Part shown: positions 17,501 to 26,674 of the stretch, piece by piece
Layout: every line of letters starts with the position of its first letter
Numbering within the stretch: position 1 is the first letter of the stretch
Origin: Arachnia rubra
GTDB taxonomy: Bacteria; Actinomycetota; Actinomycetes; Propionibacteriales; Propionibacteriaceae
Assembly (NCBI RefSeq): GCF_019973735.1
Contig: NZ_AP024463.1
Location: forward strand, 3,224,001 to 3,288,000
Reading direction: 5' to 3'
Length of the DNA stretch: 64,000 nt
Notes under the pieces: model-generated
What the model was told of the DNA's origin: nothing
The model's database searches: none
The model's input: the letters and a program-made list of their open reading frames with translations, nothing else
Translations under genes and position numbers: made by a program

Positions 17501-18397
17501 TCAGCGTTTCCAGTAGCCCATGAAGGCGATCTGCTTCCGTGCAACGCCGAACTCCCTGACCAGCCTACGGCGCAACCCCGCGACCACCCGGCACTCCCCC
17601 GCCACCCAGTAGAACGTCTCACCGACCTGCTCCCGCGGCTCGTCGAGATCTTCGCCCAGTGCGGAGAAGGTCGGGGTCTCCCACACCAGCTCGCCCTCGT
17701 CGTAGGCGGGCAGGTCCCCGACGCCAGCATGCGTGCGTCCCTGCGACACCACATCCAGGAGCTCCTCGACCAGCCGGTCGCCGTGCTCCCGGTCGTCGCG
17801 GGCCAGCCACCGCACCTCGAAGCCCGAGGGCGCGTCGATGGGCAGCTCGTCGGCAGCGGCCGGGATCTCGATCAGCGCGTAGCCCTGGGAGTCGCGGGGT
17901 AGATCCTCCAGGATCCGGGCGATCGCGGGGGCAGCCGTCTCGTCGCCCGCCAGGACGATGACCGTCGCCGGTCCGGGCGCGAACTCGATCCCCGCCCCGG
18001 CCAGCCCACGGCGCGGCAGGATCATCGACGCCCGGTCGCCGGGCTGAGCAGCCTCGGCCCACTCTGACGCCACCCCGGGGCAGCCGGGCGAGAAGTGCAG
18101 CACGAAGTCGACGGTGATGAGGGTCTCGTCGTCGCGGCGGTCGATGTCCCGGACCGAGTAGGTGCGCAGCTGCCCCCGCTCCGCCTCGGGTGAGGCAAGC
18201 CATTCGCTGTACCAGTCGTCGCCGTCGGCCACCCAGGGGTCGCAGCCGGGCGACGGGATCCCGACGCGGATGCGCTGGTCGTAGGCGGGCCCGGCCCCGC
18301 CGACGTGGGCGGGTGCCCGGAACCGGATGCGCGCGAAATGCGGGGTAAGGCGCTGCGCCTCCACCACCTCGACGGCGACCGTCAGCCAGTCACTCAT
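17501..18397 (-). CDS. Siderophore-interacting protein (FAD-binding ferric-siderophore reductase)
   Basis: 298 residues, SIP family: reduces iron in imported ferric siderophores with FAD and NAD(P)H in the cytosol. The FAD-binding RTYSVRDID motif lies near residue 78-86, followed by the VDFVLH and ASEWAEAAQPGD stretches. The NAD(P) domain holds LAGDETAAPAIARIL and the C-terminal GYWKR. Its start overlaps the end of the ABC ATPase gene by 8 bases; it is the last gene of the iron operon that begins at 22338. Confidence 0.92.
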   Translation of the reverse strand: MSDWLTVAVEVVEAQRLTPHFARIRFRAPAHVGGAGPAYDQRIRVGIPSPGCDPWVADGDDWYSEWLASPEAERGQLRTYSVRDIDRRDDETLITVDFVLHFSPGCPGVASEWAEAAQPGDRASMILPRRGLAGAGIEFAPGPATVIVLAGDETAAPAIARILEDLPRDSQGYALIEIPAAADELPIDAPSGFEVRWLARDDREHGDRLVEELLDVVSQGRTHAGVGDLPAYDEGELVWETPTFSALGEDLDEPREQVGETFYWVAGECRVVAGLRRRLVREFGVARKQIAFMGYWKR

Positions 18398-19202
18398 CGC
18401 TCACGTGCACCCGGTGCCGGCCGATCGGCATCACCAGGGGCGCACCGGAGACGGGATCCGGCACCACCTTCGACGCGATCCCGAACACCTCACGCACCGT
18501 CTCCTCCGTCACCACGTCCCGCGGCGATCCCTGCGCCAGGATCGCCCCGGAGCGCATCGCGATGAGCTCGTCGGAGTAGCGGGCCGCCAGCCCGAGATCG
18601 TGCAGCACCATCACAACAGTGGTGCCCTTGCGGGCATTGAGGTCGATCAGCAGGTCCAGCACCTCCAGCTGGTTCGCGACATCGAGGTAGGTGGTTGGCT
18701 CGTCGAGCAGCAGGATGTCGGTCTCCTGGGCGAGCGCCATCGCGATCCACACGCGCTGCCGCTGGCCGCCCGACAACTCGTCGACGGGACGGTCGGCAAG
18801 CTCGGTGGTGTCGGTGGCGGCCAGCGACTCGGCGACCACCTCATAGTCGCGGGGACTCCACCGCCCGAGCATCCCCTGGTGGGGGTGCCGGCCCCGGCCG
18901 ACGAGGTCGGCGACGACGATGCCCTCCGGTGCCGTCGGCGACTGCGGCAGCAGCCCCAGCACCTTCGCGATCTCCTTGGTCGGCTGCTCGTGGAGGGACT
19001 TGCCGTCGAGTAGCACCTGCCCGCGTTTGGGCTGCAGCAGCCGCGCCAGGGAACGCAGCAGCGTCGACTTGCCGCAGCCGTTGGCACCAACGATAGAGGT
19101 GATGGCCCCGGGCCTGACGGTCAGGTCGAGGCTGTCGATGACGGTGCGGTCGCCGTAGGCGAGCCCGAGCTCGACGGCGGTCAGGGAACGATTCGAGGTC
19201 AC
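18390..19202 (-). CDS. Iron-siderophore ABC transporter ATP-binding protein (FecE/FepC type)
   Basis: 270-residue ATPase that drives ferric-siderophore import. Walker A GANGCGKST, signature LSGGQRQR, Walker B ILLLDEPTTYLD and the switch His in VLHDLGLAARY are all present. I start at GTG 19202, which has GGAG upstream and follows the true stop of the permease gene (19217) by 14 bases. Because the permease gene has a one-base shift, its frame runs straight into this gene and would give a 622-residue permease-ATPase fusion; that fusion is probably not real. Confidence 0.92.
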   Translation of the reverse strand: MTSNRSLTAVELGLAYGDRTVIDSLDLTVRPGAITSIVGANGCGKSTLLRSLARLLQPKRGQVLLDGKSLHEQPTKEIAKVLGLLPQSPTAPEGIVVADLVGRGRHPHQGMLGRWSPRDYEVVAESLAATDTTELADRPVDELSGGQRQRVWIAMALAQETDILLLDEPTTYLDVANQLEVLDLLIDLNARKGTTVVMVLHDLGLAARYSDELIAMRSGAILAQGSPRDVVTEETVREVFGIASKVVPDPVSGAPLVMPIGRHRVHVSDE

Positions 19203-19216
19203 GGGGTCTCCGGGGG

Positions 19217-20258
19217 TCAGTTCCGGCGCTGCCGGTTGGAGCGGATGAGGAGGTAGACGAGGAAGGGGGCGCCGAGCGCACCGGTGATGATGCCGACGGG
19301 GGTAGCGGGTGCCGAAGGCGAACTGCCCGATCAGGTCGGAGGCCAGCACCAGGATCGCGCCCACTAGAGAGGCAGGCAGCACCAGGGACGCGGCGGACCG
19401 GCTGATCCGCGCCGCGATCGGCCCCGACATGAACGCCACGAACGCGACCGGCCCGCAGGACGCCGTCGCAACGGCCACCAGCGTGACGGCCGCGATGATG
19501 GTCCACACCCTGACGGAGAACACCCTCACGCCCAGTCCGGAGGCAGTGTCGTCGCCGAACCGCATCGCCGCCAGCTTGCTGGAGTTCAGCCACATCAGCG
19601 GCAACACCACCAGGCAGGCCACCGCCAGCGGCACCACCCGCGGCCAGCCCGCGCTGTTCAGCGACCCCGTCAGCCAGCGGGTGGCGACCTGGAGGTCCCA
19701 CGCCGACGCCTGCGCGAGGGTGTAGGTGACGACGGCTCCCAGCATCGATGAGATGCCGATGCCGATCAGAATCAGCCGGGTGCCCGCGAAACCGCCCTTG
19801 TAGCTGAGGGCGTAGATCACGACGGCGGTGCCGATCGCGGCGGCCAGCGCCAGCAGGGAGACGGTGGTCTCGTTGAGTCCCAGGATCACGATGCCGACCA
19901 CCCCGGCGGCGCTGGCACCGGAGGAGATGCCGATAACGTCGGGAGAGGCCAGCTGGTTGCGCAGCAGGGTCTGGAAGGTGACGCCCGCCGCCCCGAAGGC
20001 CAGCCCCGCCAGCACGGCTAGGGTGGCGCGAGGCAGCCGCAGCGTGCCGACGGTAAAGGTGGCGCCCGGCACTCGCTCACCGATGATCACCCGCCACACC
20101 TCCGACGGGCCGTAGAAGGTCTCGCCGACCATCAGGGAGGCGGCCCACAGACCGGCCACCAGCAGCACGAGGATGCCGACCACCAGGACCTGGCCGCGGG
20201 TGCGCCGCAGCCGCGCGGCACGCAACGCCCGGACGTCGGGGGAGGCAACAGCGGTCAC
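19217..20258 (-). CDS. FecCD-family siderophore permease, second subunit, with apparent frameshift
   Basis: Membrane subunit of the siderophore ABC importer; about ten helices, with LPRATLAVLAGLAFGAAG and the conserved GISSGAS turn. Translation is normal to FAFGTRYP, then one base too many in the GGGGG run at 19298-19302 (plus strand) throws the frame. Removing it restores VGIITGALGAPFLVYLLIRSN and a stop at 19217, the standard FecCD ending and length (346 residues). The start overlaps the upstream permease by 4 bases (ATGA). Most likely an assembly error; if real, the last helix is lost. Confidence 0.88.
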
Positions 20259-21298
20259 AGTTCACGCACCTTCTGGCGTCGGACGATCCAGATGAAGAAC
20301 GGGGCCCCGATGAACGGGGTGATGATGCCGACGTCGATCTCGGAGTTGGGGGTGACGACACGGCCCAGGGTGTCGGCTCCGAGCAGCAGGCACGCGCCCG
20401 CCAGGCCGGCGAACGGCAGCATCCAGCGATGGTCGGTGCCGACGAGCAGCCGGCAGACGTGCGGCACGACCAGGCCGACGAACGCGATCGGCCCGCAGAC
20501 CGCCGTCGTCACACCGCACAGGATCACCGCCCCGACTGACGCGACCAGCCGGGTGCGCATCACGTTCTCACCCAGACCGGTGGCGACGTCGTCACCGAGG
20601 GCCAGGGAGTTCAGGCCGCGCGCCGACAGCAGGCAGATCAGGGCGCCAGCCAGCAGGAATGGGGCCACCAGGCCCACCCGGTCCCAGGTGGCGCCGCCGA
20701 TCCCACCGATCTGCCAGAACCGGAAAGAGTCCATCACACGGATCCGGGGCAGCAGGATCGCGGAGACCAGCGACGAGCAGGCAGCGGAGGTCGCGGCCCC
20801 GGCCAGGGCCAGTTTCAGCGGAGTGGCCCCGCCACGTCCCAGCGACCCGACGGCATAGACGAACGCAGCAGCCGTCCCCGCCCCGATCACCGCGAATAGC
20901 AGCGTCGCGTAGGGATGGGAGATGTCGAAGAAGGCCAAGCCGATCACCACCGCTAGCGACGCCCCCGACAGCACGCCGAAGATACCGGGATCGGCTAGCG
21001 GGTTGCGGGTGACGGCCTGCATGGTGCCGCCCGCGATCGCCAGCGACGCCCCGGCGAGCAGCCCCAGCACGGTGCGGGGCAGCCGGGCGACAGCCGCGGC
21101 CTGCTCAGCGGTCGTGGCCTGGCCGGTCAGCGCGGCGAGGGCGTCGTCCAAGGTGACGGCCCGCACCCCGAAGATCACGGAGGCCACCACGACCACCAGC
21201 AGGAACAACGCCAGGACCGCCAGCCAGAGCAGACGACGCCCGGCCGAGCGCTGGATACTCTCAGCGCCCGGCCGGGCCTGGGTGCCGGCAACGGTCAC
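20255..21298 (-). CDS. FecCD-family siderophore permease, first subunit
   Basis: 347 residues, intact. Partner of the permease gene downstream in the heterodimeric importer. Family landmarks are RLPRTVLGLLAGASLAIAGG, NPLADPGIFGVLSGAS, a coupling region near CGPIAFVGLVVPHVCR, and the terminal GIITPFIGAPFFIWIVRR. Four-base overlaps at both ends tie it to the binding-protein gene upstream and the second permease. Confidence 0.93.
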   Translation of the reverse strand: MTVAGTQARPGAESIQRSAGRRLLWLAVLALFLLVVVVASVIFGVRAVTLDDALAALTGQATTAEQAAAVARLPRTVLGLLAGASLAIAGGTMQAVTRNPLADPGIFGVLSGASLAVVIGLAFFDISHPYATLLFAVIGAGTAAAFVYAVGSLGRGGATPLKLALAGAATSAACSSLVSAILLPRIRVMDSFRFWQIGGIGGATWDRVGLVAPFLLAGALICLLSARGLNSLALGDDVATGLGENVMRTRLVASVGAVILCGVTTAVCGPIAFVGLVVPHVCRLLVGTDHRWMLPFAGLAGACLLLGADTLGRVVTPNSEIDVGIITPFIGAPFFIWIVRRQKVREL

Positions 21299-22338
21299 TT
21301 GAGACCTTCAGCCAGCTTCGCAATGTACTTGTCGACGCCCCACGGGATGGACAGCGGAGACGGGTTTGCGGAAGCCGACAGGGCGTCCTGTCCCAGGAAA
21401 ACCACCCGGTCCTCGGCGACGGCCGGGATGCGGGAGACCAGCGGATTCGCCTTCATGGCCTCCCGTAGTGGCGCTGGATCGGCAGGACCATAGGTGAGCA
21501 GGATGTCGACGTCGTTGAACAGCTCCGGCTTCTCGGCGGACATGTCCACCCAGAAGGCCTTCGACTTGGCAGACTCGTCAGCCACCACCTGCGGCGCGGC
21601 CATGCCGGCGTTGATCAGGAACCCGGCACGCGGGTCGTGGGTGGTGTAGAAGCCGACCTTCGACAGATCGTCGGCGTTGAGGAAGCTGAACAGCACCTTC
21701 TTGCCCTTGAGGCCGGCATGCTGGTCCATCGCCGCGGCAACCTGCTTCTTGAGATCCTCGATCAGCGTCTTGCCCTGCGCGGACATCCCCATGGCCTGGG
21801 AGTTCAGCTCGATCATCTGATCCATAGTGGTGATCCACGGCCCCTCCGGGTAGGCGACGACAGGGGCTATGTCGCTGAGCGTCTTGTAGTCCTCCTCGGT
21901 GATGCCGGAATAAGAGGCGAGGATAACGTCGGGTTTGGTGTTGGAGACCGCCTCGAAGGGGACTCCGTCGTTGTCGTCGAACAACACCGGGGCCTGGCCT
22001 CCCAGGGCGTCGAGCTTCTCCTTGACCCAGGGCAGGAGGCCATCGCCGTCCTCATCGCCCCAGTTGGCCTTGCTCATGCCGACGGGCACCACACCGAGGG
22101 CCAGCGGCACCTCGTGATTAGCCCAGCCGAGGGTGGCTATGCGTTCGGGTTTCTTATCGATGACGGTCTCACCGAGAGCGTGCTTGATGGTGATGGGGAA
22201 GGCCTCAGTGGCTCCAGACGAGCTGGAACCCGCGCTGGGGCTGTCGCTGGCCTGCGTCGTCGAGTTATTGGCGCAGGCGGCAAGGCCCGCGGTGGCAGAC
22301 GCGGCAAGCGCTGCGACGAATGTCCTTCTGGAAAGCAC
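21295..22338 (-). CDS. Iron-siderophore ABC transporter substrate-binding lipoprotein
   Basis: 347 residues. The signal peptide has a twin-Arg-like RRTF and a lipobox (AGLAAC), so the protein is exported and lipid-anchored. A Ser/Gly-rich linker leads to a FhuD/FecB-type fold (KKPERIATLGWANHEVPLALG, then DVILASYSGITEEDY). It captures the ferric siderophore and hands it to the permeases downstream. First gene of the five-gene operon; a DtxR/IdeR-type box lies 35 bases before its ATG, so iron should repress it. Confidence 0.93.
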   Translation of the reverse strand: MLSRRTFVAALAASATAGLAACANNSTTQASDSPSAGSSSSGATEAFPITIKHALGETVIDKKPERIATLGWANHEVPLALGVVPVGMSKANWGDEDGDGLLPWVKEKLDALGGQAPVLFDDNDGVPFEAVSNTKPDVILASYSGITEEDYKTLSDIAPVVAYPEGPWITTMDQMIELNSQAMGMSAQGKTLIEDLKKQVAAAMDQHAGLKGKKVLFSFLNADDLSKVGFYTTHDPRAGFLINAGMAAPQVVADESAKSKAFWVDMSAEKPELFNDVDILLTYGPADPAPLREAMKANPLVSRIPAVAEDRVVFLGQDALSASANPSPLSIPWGVDKYIAKLAEGLK

Positions 22339-22372
22339 GTGGGCTCCGTTCGTTTTCGGAAAATAGCCCAGT

Positions 22373-22391
22373 TATGGTAAGCCAAACCTAC
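22373..22391 (-). promoter_or_regulatory. DtxR/IdeR-type iron box
   Basis: Read on the minus strand: gTAGGTTTGGCTTACCATA. It matches 14 of 19 positions of the DtxR/IdeR consensus TTAGGTTAGSCTAACCTAA, including the GG...CC core. Position, 35 bases ahead of the iron importer operon, fits iron-dependent repression. The regulator itself is probably elsewhere, since the DtxR-family protein at 40.4 kb sits with a manganese exporter. Confidence 0.7.
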
Positions 22392-22516
22392 GTTACATTC
22401 CAGAGATAACTTTCGGGAGTGTCGCCGGCCAGAACCGCGCACAGCAAGGCGGCCCCAGCGCTGCCGGGGCCGCCTTGGCTGAATCAGGTCGCACGTATTC
22501 CCGCGCTGGGGAGCAC

Positions 22517-23014
22517 TCAGTGAACGGGCTTGCGCACCTCAGCGGAGAGGAACCACGCCTGCTGCTCCAGCTGGGTGGTGAGGTCCTCGATGATGCCGGA
22601 GGAGGAGGGGTCCTCCTCGTCGATGGCGCCGTGCACGTCACGCAGGGTGACGACGACAGCCTCGATGGCGGAGACGATGTAGGCGACGGCGTCGGTTGTG
22701 AAGATCTCGCCCTCCGGAGCGGTGGGCACGGTGGCCGAGGCGACCACGGTGGCAGGGCGGCCGTCGGGGGTCGCGTTGACGGCGCGCATCCGCTCGGCCA
22801 CGTCGTCGGCGCCCGCGCGGGCAATGTCGACGACCGCGTCGAGGTTCAGGTGCAGGTCGCGGAAGTTCGGGCCGACGATGTTCCAGTGGGCCTGCTTGCC
22901 GACCAGCTCAAGGGCGATGAGGTCCACCAGGACGCGCTGGAAGTTGTTGCGCAGCGCGGGGGACGCAGTGAAAGAGAGGTTGACATACGGGGTGTTGACA
23001 GTCTCGGTGCTCAT
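22517..23014 (-). CDS. Dps-family DNA-binding ferritin-like protein
   Basis: 165 residues. Dps dodecamers oxidise and store iron and shield DNA. The ferroxidase motif is visible: KQAHWNIVGPNFRDLHLNLD (His and Asp ligands across the dimer interface) with AGADDVAERM. The start codon overlaps the stop of a small membrane protein gene (ATGA), which suggests co-translation. Standing next to the siderophore importer, it stores the iron that the importer brings in. Confidence 0.93.
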   Translation of the reverse strand: MSTETVNTPYVNLSFTASPALRNNFQRVLVDLIALELVGKQAHWNIVGPNFRDLHLNLDAVVDIARAGADDVAERMRAVNATPDGRPATVVASATVPTAPEGEIFTTDAVAYIVSAIEAVVVTLRDVHGAIDEEDPSSSGIIEDLTTQLEQQAWFLSAEVRKPVH

Positions 23015-23190
23015 GGCCTCAACATTATGTCCGCCACCGAGGAAACCTGAGCCGGACTTAGGCAGGCCAGCCTAATGCCCAGACAGGCCAGGAAAGCCAC
23101 GACCACAACGCACATGATCACCCCTGCCACGGTCACGGCCTGGATGCGCCACCGCCTGAGCACGCCGCGGGGCGGGGCGGGCAGCATCAT
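23011..23190 (-). CDS. Small Cys-containing membrane protein coupled to dps
   Basis: 59 residues from ATG 23190, seven bases after AGGGAG. One hydrophobic helix (AVTVAGVIMCVVVVAFLACLG) follows a basic N-terminus (PRGVLRRWR). Its stop overlaps the dps start as ATGA, and its ribosome site is good, which argues it is translated. A TTAGG...CCTAA palindrome is embedded in the coding sequence. No known family; an accessory to iron storage is only a guess from context. Confidence 0.5.
   Translation of the reverse strand: MMLPAPPRGVLRRWRIQAVTVAGVIMCVVVVAFLACLGIRLACLSPAQVSSVADIMLRP
23058..23075. promoter_or_regulatory. Palindrome resembling an iron-regulator box, upstream of dps
   Basis: TTAGGCAGGCCAGCCTAA is palindromic but for one base pair and shares the TTAGG...CCTAA ends of DtxR boxes, though it is 18 rather than 19 bases. 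It lies 44 bases upstream of the dps start. Could serve an internal dps promoter. Confidence 0.4.
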
Positions 23191-23288
23191 CGCTACTCCC
23201 TTCACCAGGACATTGACAGGACATTGAGCTGACCGGCTCAAACGTAATGATAGGGACTCCGCCCGCTAGTGATGGAAAACCTGCCCTC

Positions 23289-23332
23289 GGGCTTATTCAT
23301 GGCTATGAGAAACCTTCCTGACAAGGGCTTTA
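23289..23332. repeat. Dispersed short repeat (TTATTC...CCTTCCTGACAAGGG type)
   Basis: GGGCTTATTCATGGC at one end and CCTGACAAGGGC at the other, as in the units at 27724 and 38751. It lies between the dps operon and the end of the MFS gene, in a 190-base gap with no gene. Confidence 0.5.
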
Positions 23333-23381
23333 TCGTTCACAGGTCACGCTGCGCATCAGGCATCGAGGCCATCACAGGTTT

Positions 23382-24566
23382 TCATGATGCCTTGGAACGG
23401 CCCAGCGACGGGCTGAGGAGCAGGATCACAACGGCGAACACCGGCACCACCCATAGCGCAAGGCGCAGCTCCGTCGCCTCCGATAGGGCACCGATCAGCG
23501 GCGGGCCGACGAAGAAACCGAACCTCATCATCCAGGTGACGATCATCAGGCCGTTGCCGTGGTTCATGCCGGGCAGCTCGTCGGCGGCGTGCATGGCCGA
23601 CGGGATCGCCGTCGCGATGCCCCAGCCGACGCAGGCGAAGCCGAGGATCGCAGTGACCACGGTGGGCCAGACCAGCGAGATCCCCATTCCGAGGCAGGCG
23701 ATCGCCGCGCCCTGCACGACGGCGGGTCGCGGGCCGATCCGCGCCACCAGGGCGTCGCCCGTGAAACGGCCGATCAGCTGCGCGCCCTGCAATGCGACGA
23801 AGGCCATGCCGGTCAAGAACGGGATGATCTCGAACTGGCGGTCCAGGTAGATAGCGCCCCAGGTGGCGCCTGTGTCCTCCATCAGCATGGCCGCAGCCCC
23901 CAGCGACCCCAGCGCGAGCAGCCGCAGCAGCGTCGGCGTGGGCAGGCGCCGTCTCGTCCCGCCGGCCTGGCTGGCGGCCGGGTCGTGGTCCTTGCCGGGC
24001 AGCAGCAGGGACTTCGCGCCCAGCGCCATGACCACGAACGCGCCGGCAGCTATGAGGCACTGCAGCCAGATGGGAACTCCGCCCTGCTTCGCCGCGGACC
24101 CGAGCAGCCCGCCACAGACCGCGCCGATCGACCACCAGCCGTGGAAGCTGTTCAGGATCGGACGCTGGTAGAGCCTCTGCACCCGCAGCCCGTGTGCGTT
24201 CATGGCGATGTCCGTCAGTGCATCACCCGCGGCCATCAGGAACACTCCAGCCGCCAGCATCCAGGCCACGGATGCATTCCCGATCAGGCTGAGCATCGCG
24301 ACGCTGACCGCCTGGAAGACCACCGCGACCGTCGCCGACGAGAACCGGCGGATCAGGGCGGCTGTGACCAGGCCCGCCACCAGCCCACCGAGGGGCGCAA
24401 GTGCGATCAGCAGTCCCCACCACTGGTCGTCAATGACCAATCGGGACTTGATCTCCGGGTAGCGCGGAATGATCGACGCAGCCGCCGCCCCGTTCAGCCA
24501 GAACAGCAGGATCACGCCCCAGCGGGCGCGCCGGGCGGCAGGGGTAACGTCGGGGATCGGATGCAC
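23382..24566 (-). CDS. MFS transporter
   Basis: 394 residues with twelve predicted helices, major facilitator superfamily. The first helix carries FWLNGAAAASIIPRYPEIK, a pattern common in MFS exporters near regulators in actinobacteria. Charged loop motifs such as RPILNSFHGWWSIGAVCGG mark the fifth helix region. Substrate not predictable. It is alone, divergent from a lipoprotein gene, with no regulator next to it. Confidence 0.85.
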   Translation of the reverse strand: MHPIPDVTPAARRARWGVILLFWLNGAAAASIIPRYPEIKSRLVIDDQWWGLLIALAPLGGLVAGLVTAALIRRFSSATVAVVFQAVSVAMLSLIGNASVAWMLAAGVFLMAAGDALTDIAMNAHGLRVQRLYQRPILNSFHGWWSIGAVCGGLLGSAAKQGGVPIWLQCLIAAGAFVVMALGAKSLLLPGKDHDPAASQAGGTRRRLPTPTLLRLLALGSLGAAAMLMEDTGATWGAIYLDRQFEIIPFLTGMAFVALQGAQLIGRFTGDALVARIGPRPAVVQGAAIACLGMGISLVWPTVVTAILGFACVGWGIATAIPSAMHAADELPGMNHGNGLMIVTWMMRFGFFVGPPLIGALSEATELRLALWVVPVFAVVILLLSPSLGRSKAS

Positions 24567-24679
24567 GGAAGAATCCTATGGGCAGCTCCCCAGCAGGGAC
24601 GAGAAACCGCAAGCCGATCATCCGCAGAGCTTCCGGCACAGAAAGCAAAAAGGTAGCATCCTCTTAGTCGAGGGAGGCA

Positions 24680-25111
24680 ATGATGCGATACCTGAAACGC
24701 ATGGCAGCAGTGCAGCTGGTGGCGGTGCTGTGCCTGGCGCTGGTCGCCTGCACCTCCGACTGGGACCGCTGGATGAACAACCTCCGGAAAGACCCCATCG
24801 CCACCGCAAGATGGCCAGGACTAGAACCCCTCGGCAGGGAAGAAACCACCGGAGAGGGATACAAACCACGCCCCCCAAAAATTAACCGATGCTACAGACG
24901 CACCATCCCACTCGAAGAAGCCTTCACCCAAGTCATGACCACCGCAGAACAAGAAGGCTGGCAAGAAGATCAAAATCTTAGGTATTCAGAGAGTAGAGTC
25001 GCCCAGAAACAGCCAGAAGACAACAAAGCAACCCTGATACTCACCTCAGGAACGACAGGCTGTGAGAGCTATCATCATGCCGGATTCCGGATCACCATGA
25101 CCTATGAATAA
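24680..25111 (+). CDS. Hypothetical lipoprotein
   Basis: 143 residues, GAGGGAGG ribosome site. Signal peptide with lipobox LALVAC (Cys about 25). The mature part is hydrophilic, with a WDRWMNNLRKDP segment and two later Cys (NRCYRR, TGCESYHH) that could form a disulfide. The 3' half of the gene has lower GC and many AAA/GAA codons compared with its neighbours. No known family; surface-anchored by inference. Confidence 0.65.
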   Translation: MMRYLKRMAAVQLVAVLCLALVACTSDWDRWMNNLRKDPIATARWPGLEPLGREETTGEGYKPRPPKINRCYRRTIPLEEAFTQVMTTAEQEGWQEDQNLRYSESRVAQKQPEDNKATLILTSGTTGCESYHHAGFRITMTYE

Positions 25112-25245
25112 GAAAGACAGATAATCAACACTCTAGGCTGTTTCCTGAAAGTCCTCTGCGCTAGTCGTCCAACAACCCAGTACCTCAGCTCGCTCCTGCG
25201 CTGTATGGATGGCAGTTTTGTCAGCGACCCCACTAGAATCCCGCC

Positions 25246-26523
25246 ATGGACGCCATTGAGGTCATCTCCAGGAAACGCGACGGCGGAAGGCTCAGCGACG
25301 CTCAGATCGACTGGGTGATCCGCGCCTACACCGACGGGGTGGTCGCTGAGGAGCAGATGTCAGCGCTGGCTATGGCGATTCTGCTCAATGGCATGGACCG
25401 GGGCGAGATCGCGCGCTGGACTGCCGCGATGATCGCCTCCGGGGAGCGCATGGACTTCTCGTCGCTGGGCAAACCCACCGCCGACAAGCACTCGACGGGC
25501 GGGGTCGGCGACAAGATCACCCTGCCGCTGGCACCCTTGGTGGCGGTGTTCGACGTTGCCGTGCCGCAGCTATCGGGCCGGGGCCTCGGCCACACCGGCG
25601 GCACCCTCGACAAGCTGGAGGCCATCCCCGGATGGCGAGCCGACCTGAGCAATGACGAACTTCTCGCGCAGCTCCGTGACGTCGGCGCGGTCGTCTGCGC
25701 GGCGGGTTCCGGCCTGGCTCCCGCGGACAAGAAGCTGTACGCCCTGCGTGACGCCACCGGCACCGTCGAAGCCATCCCGCTGATCGCGTCGTCGATCATG
25801 AGCAAGAAGATCGCGGAGGGCACGGGGGCGCTGGTGCTGGACGTGAAGGTCGGTTCGGGCGCGTTCATGAAGACCCACGACCGCGCGGAGGAGCTCGCCC
25901 GCACCATGGTGGCTCTGGGCACCGACGCGGGCGTCAATACGGTCGCATTGCTCACGGGCATGGATACTCCGCTCGGGCTCACCGCCGGCAACGCCCTGGA
26001 GGTACGGGAGGCCGTCGAGGTGCTGGCCGGCGGCGGACCTCCGGACGTCGTGGAGCTGACCGTCACCCTGGCCCGGGAGATGCTGGCAGCCGCGGGGAAG
26101 CCGGATGTCGATCCAGCCCCCGCCCTGCAGGACGGCCGGGCGATGGACGTGTGGCGGCGCATGATCGCAGCCCAGGGCGGCGACCCCGGCGCACCGCTGC
26201 CCGTGGCCGGGCACACCCATACCGTCACCGCCGAGCAGGACGGCTTCGTCTCCCGCCTGGATGCGATGGCGGTCGGGGTGGCGGCCTGGCGACTGGGCGC
26301 GGGACGAGCTCGCAAGGAGGACGATGTACAGGCGGTCGCCGGCGTCGAGCTGCACGCCAAGCCCGGCGACCACGTCACCAGGGGAGCACCCTTACTCACC
26401 CTCCACACCGCCACCCCGGAGCGTTTCGAACGCGCCCTGGAAGCCCTCGAAGACGCCGTCGGCTACTCCCAAGAGTCCATCACCCCCGGCCCTGTGGTCC
26501 TGGGTAAGATCGTTGCCGACTGA
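25246..26523 (+). CDS. deoA: Thymidine / pyrimidine-nucleoside phosphorylase
   Basis: 425 residues. Splits thymidine (or uridine) with phosphate to the base and (deoxy)ribose-1-phosphate in nucleoside salvage. The family signature is clear: SGRGLGHTGGTLDKLEAIPG at about 115-134, preceded by KHSTGGVGDKITLPLAPLVA, which binds phosphate. The C-terminal pyrimidine phosphorylase domain (VAGVELHAKPGDHV) is complete. Single gene; no neighbouring salvage genes. DeoA and Pdp cannot be told apart by eye. Confidence 0.93.
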   Translation: MDAIEVISRKRDGGRLSDAQIDWVIRAYTDGVVAEEQMSALAMAILLNGMDRGEIARWTAAMIASGERMDFSSLGKPTADKHSTGGVGDKITLPLAPLVAVFDVAVPQLSGRGLGHTGGTLDKLEAIPGWRADLSNDELLAQLRDVGAVVCAAGSGLAPADKKLYALRDATGTVEAIPLIASSIMSKKIAEGTGALVLDVKVGSGAFMKTHDRAEELARTMVALGTDAGVNTVALLTGMDTPLGLTAGNALEVREAVEVLAGGGPPDVVELTVTLAREMLAAAGKPDVDPAPALQDGRAMDVWRRMIAAQGGDPGAPLPVAGHTHTVTAEQDGFVSRLDAMAVGVAAWRLGAGRARKEDDVQAVAGVELHAKPGDHVTRGAPLLTLHTATPERFERALEALEDAVGYSQESITPGPVVLGKIVAD

Positions 26524-26600
26524 CCACATCCAACCGCGGGCGACGATTTCACCTGGGGACGCCCACTGGTATAGTCTTGCCGCTGGCTCTGATGAGTCAC

Positions 26601-26674
26601 CGGGGTGTGGCGCAGCTTGGTAGCGCGCGTCGTTCGGGACGACGAGGCCGCAGGTTCAAATCCTGTCACCCCGA
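26601..26674 (+). tRNA. tRNA-Pro (anticodon CGG)
   Basis: 74 bases folding as a full cloverleaf: acceptor CGGGGTG/CACCCCG with discriminator A, anticodon stem CGTCG/CGACG with loop TTCGGGA (anticodon 26635-26637), T loop TTCAAAT. CCA is not encoded. Lower-GC accessory genes follow directly, so its 3' end may have served as an integration site. Confidence 0.96.
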
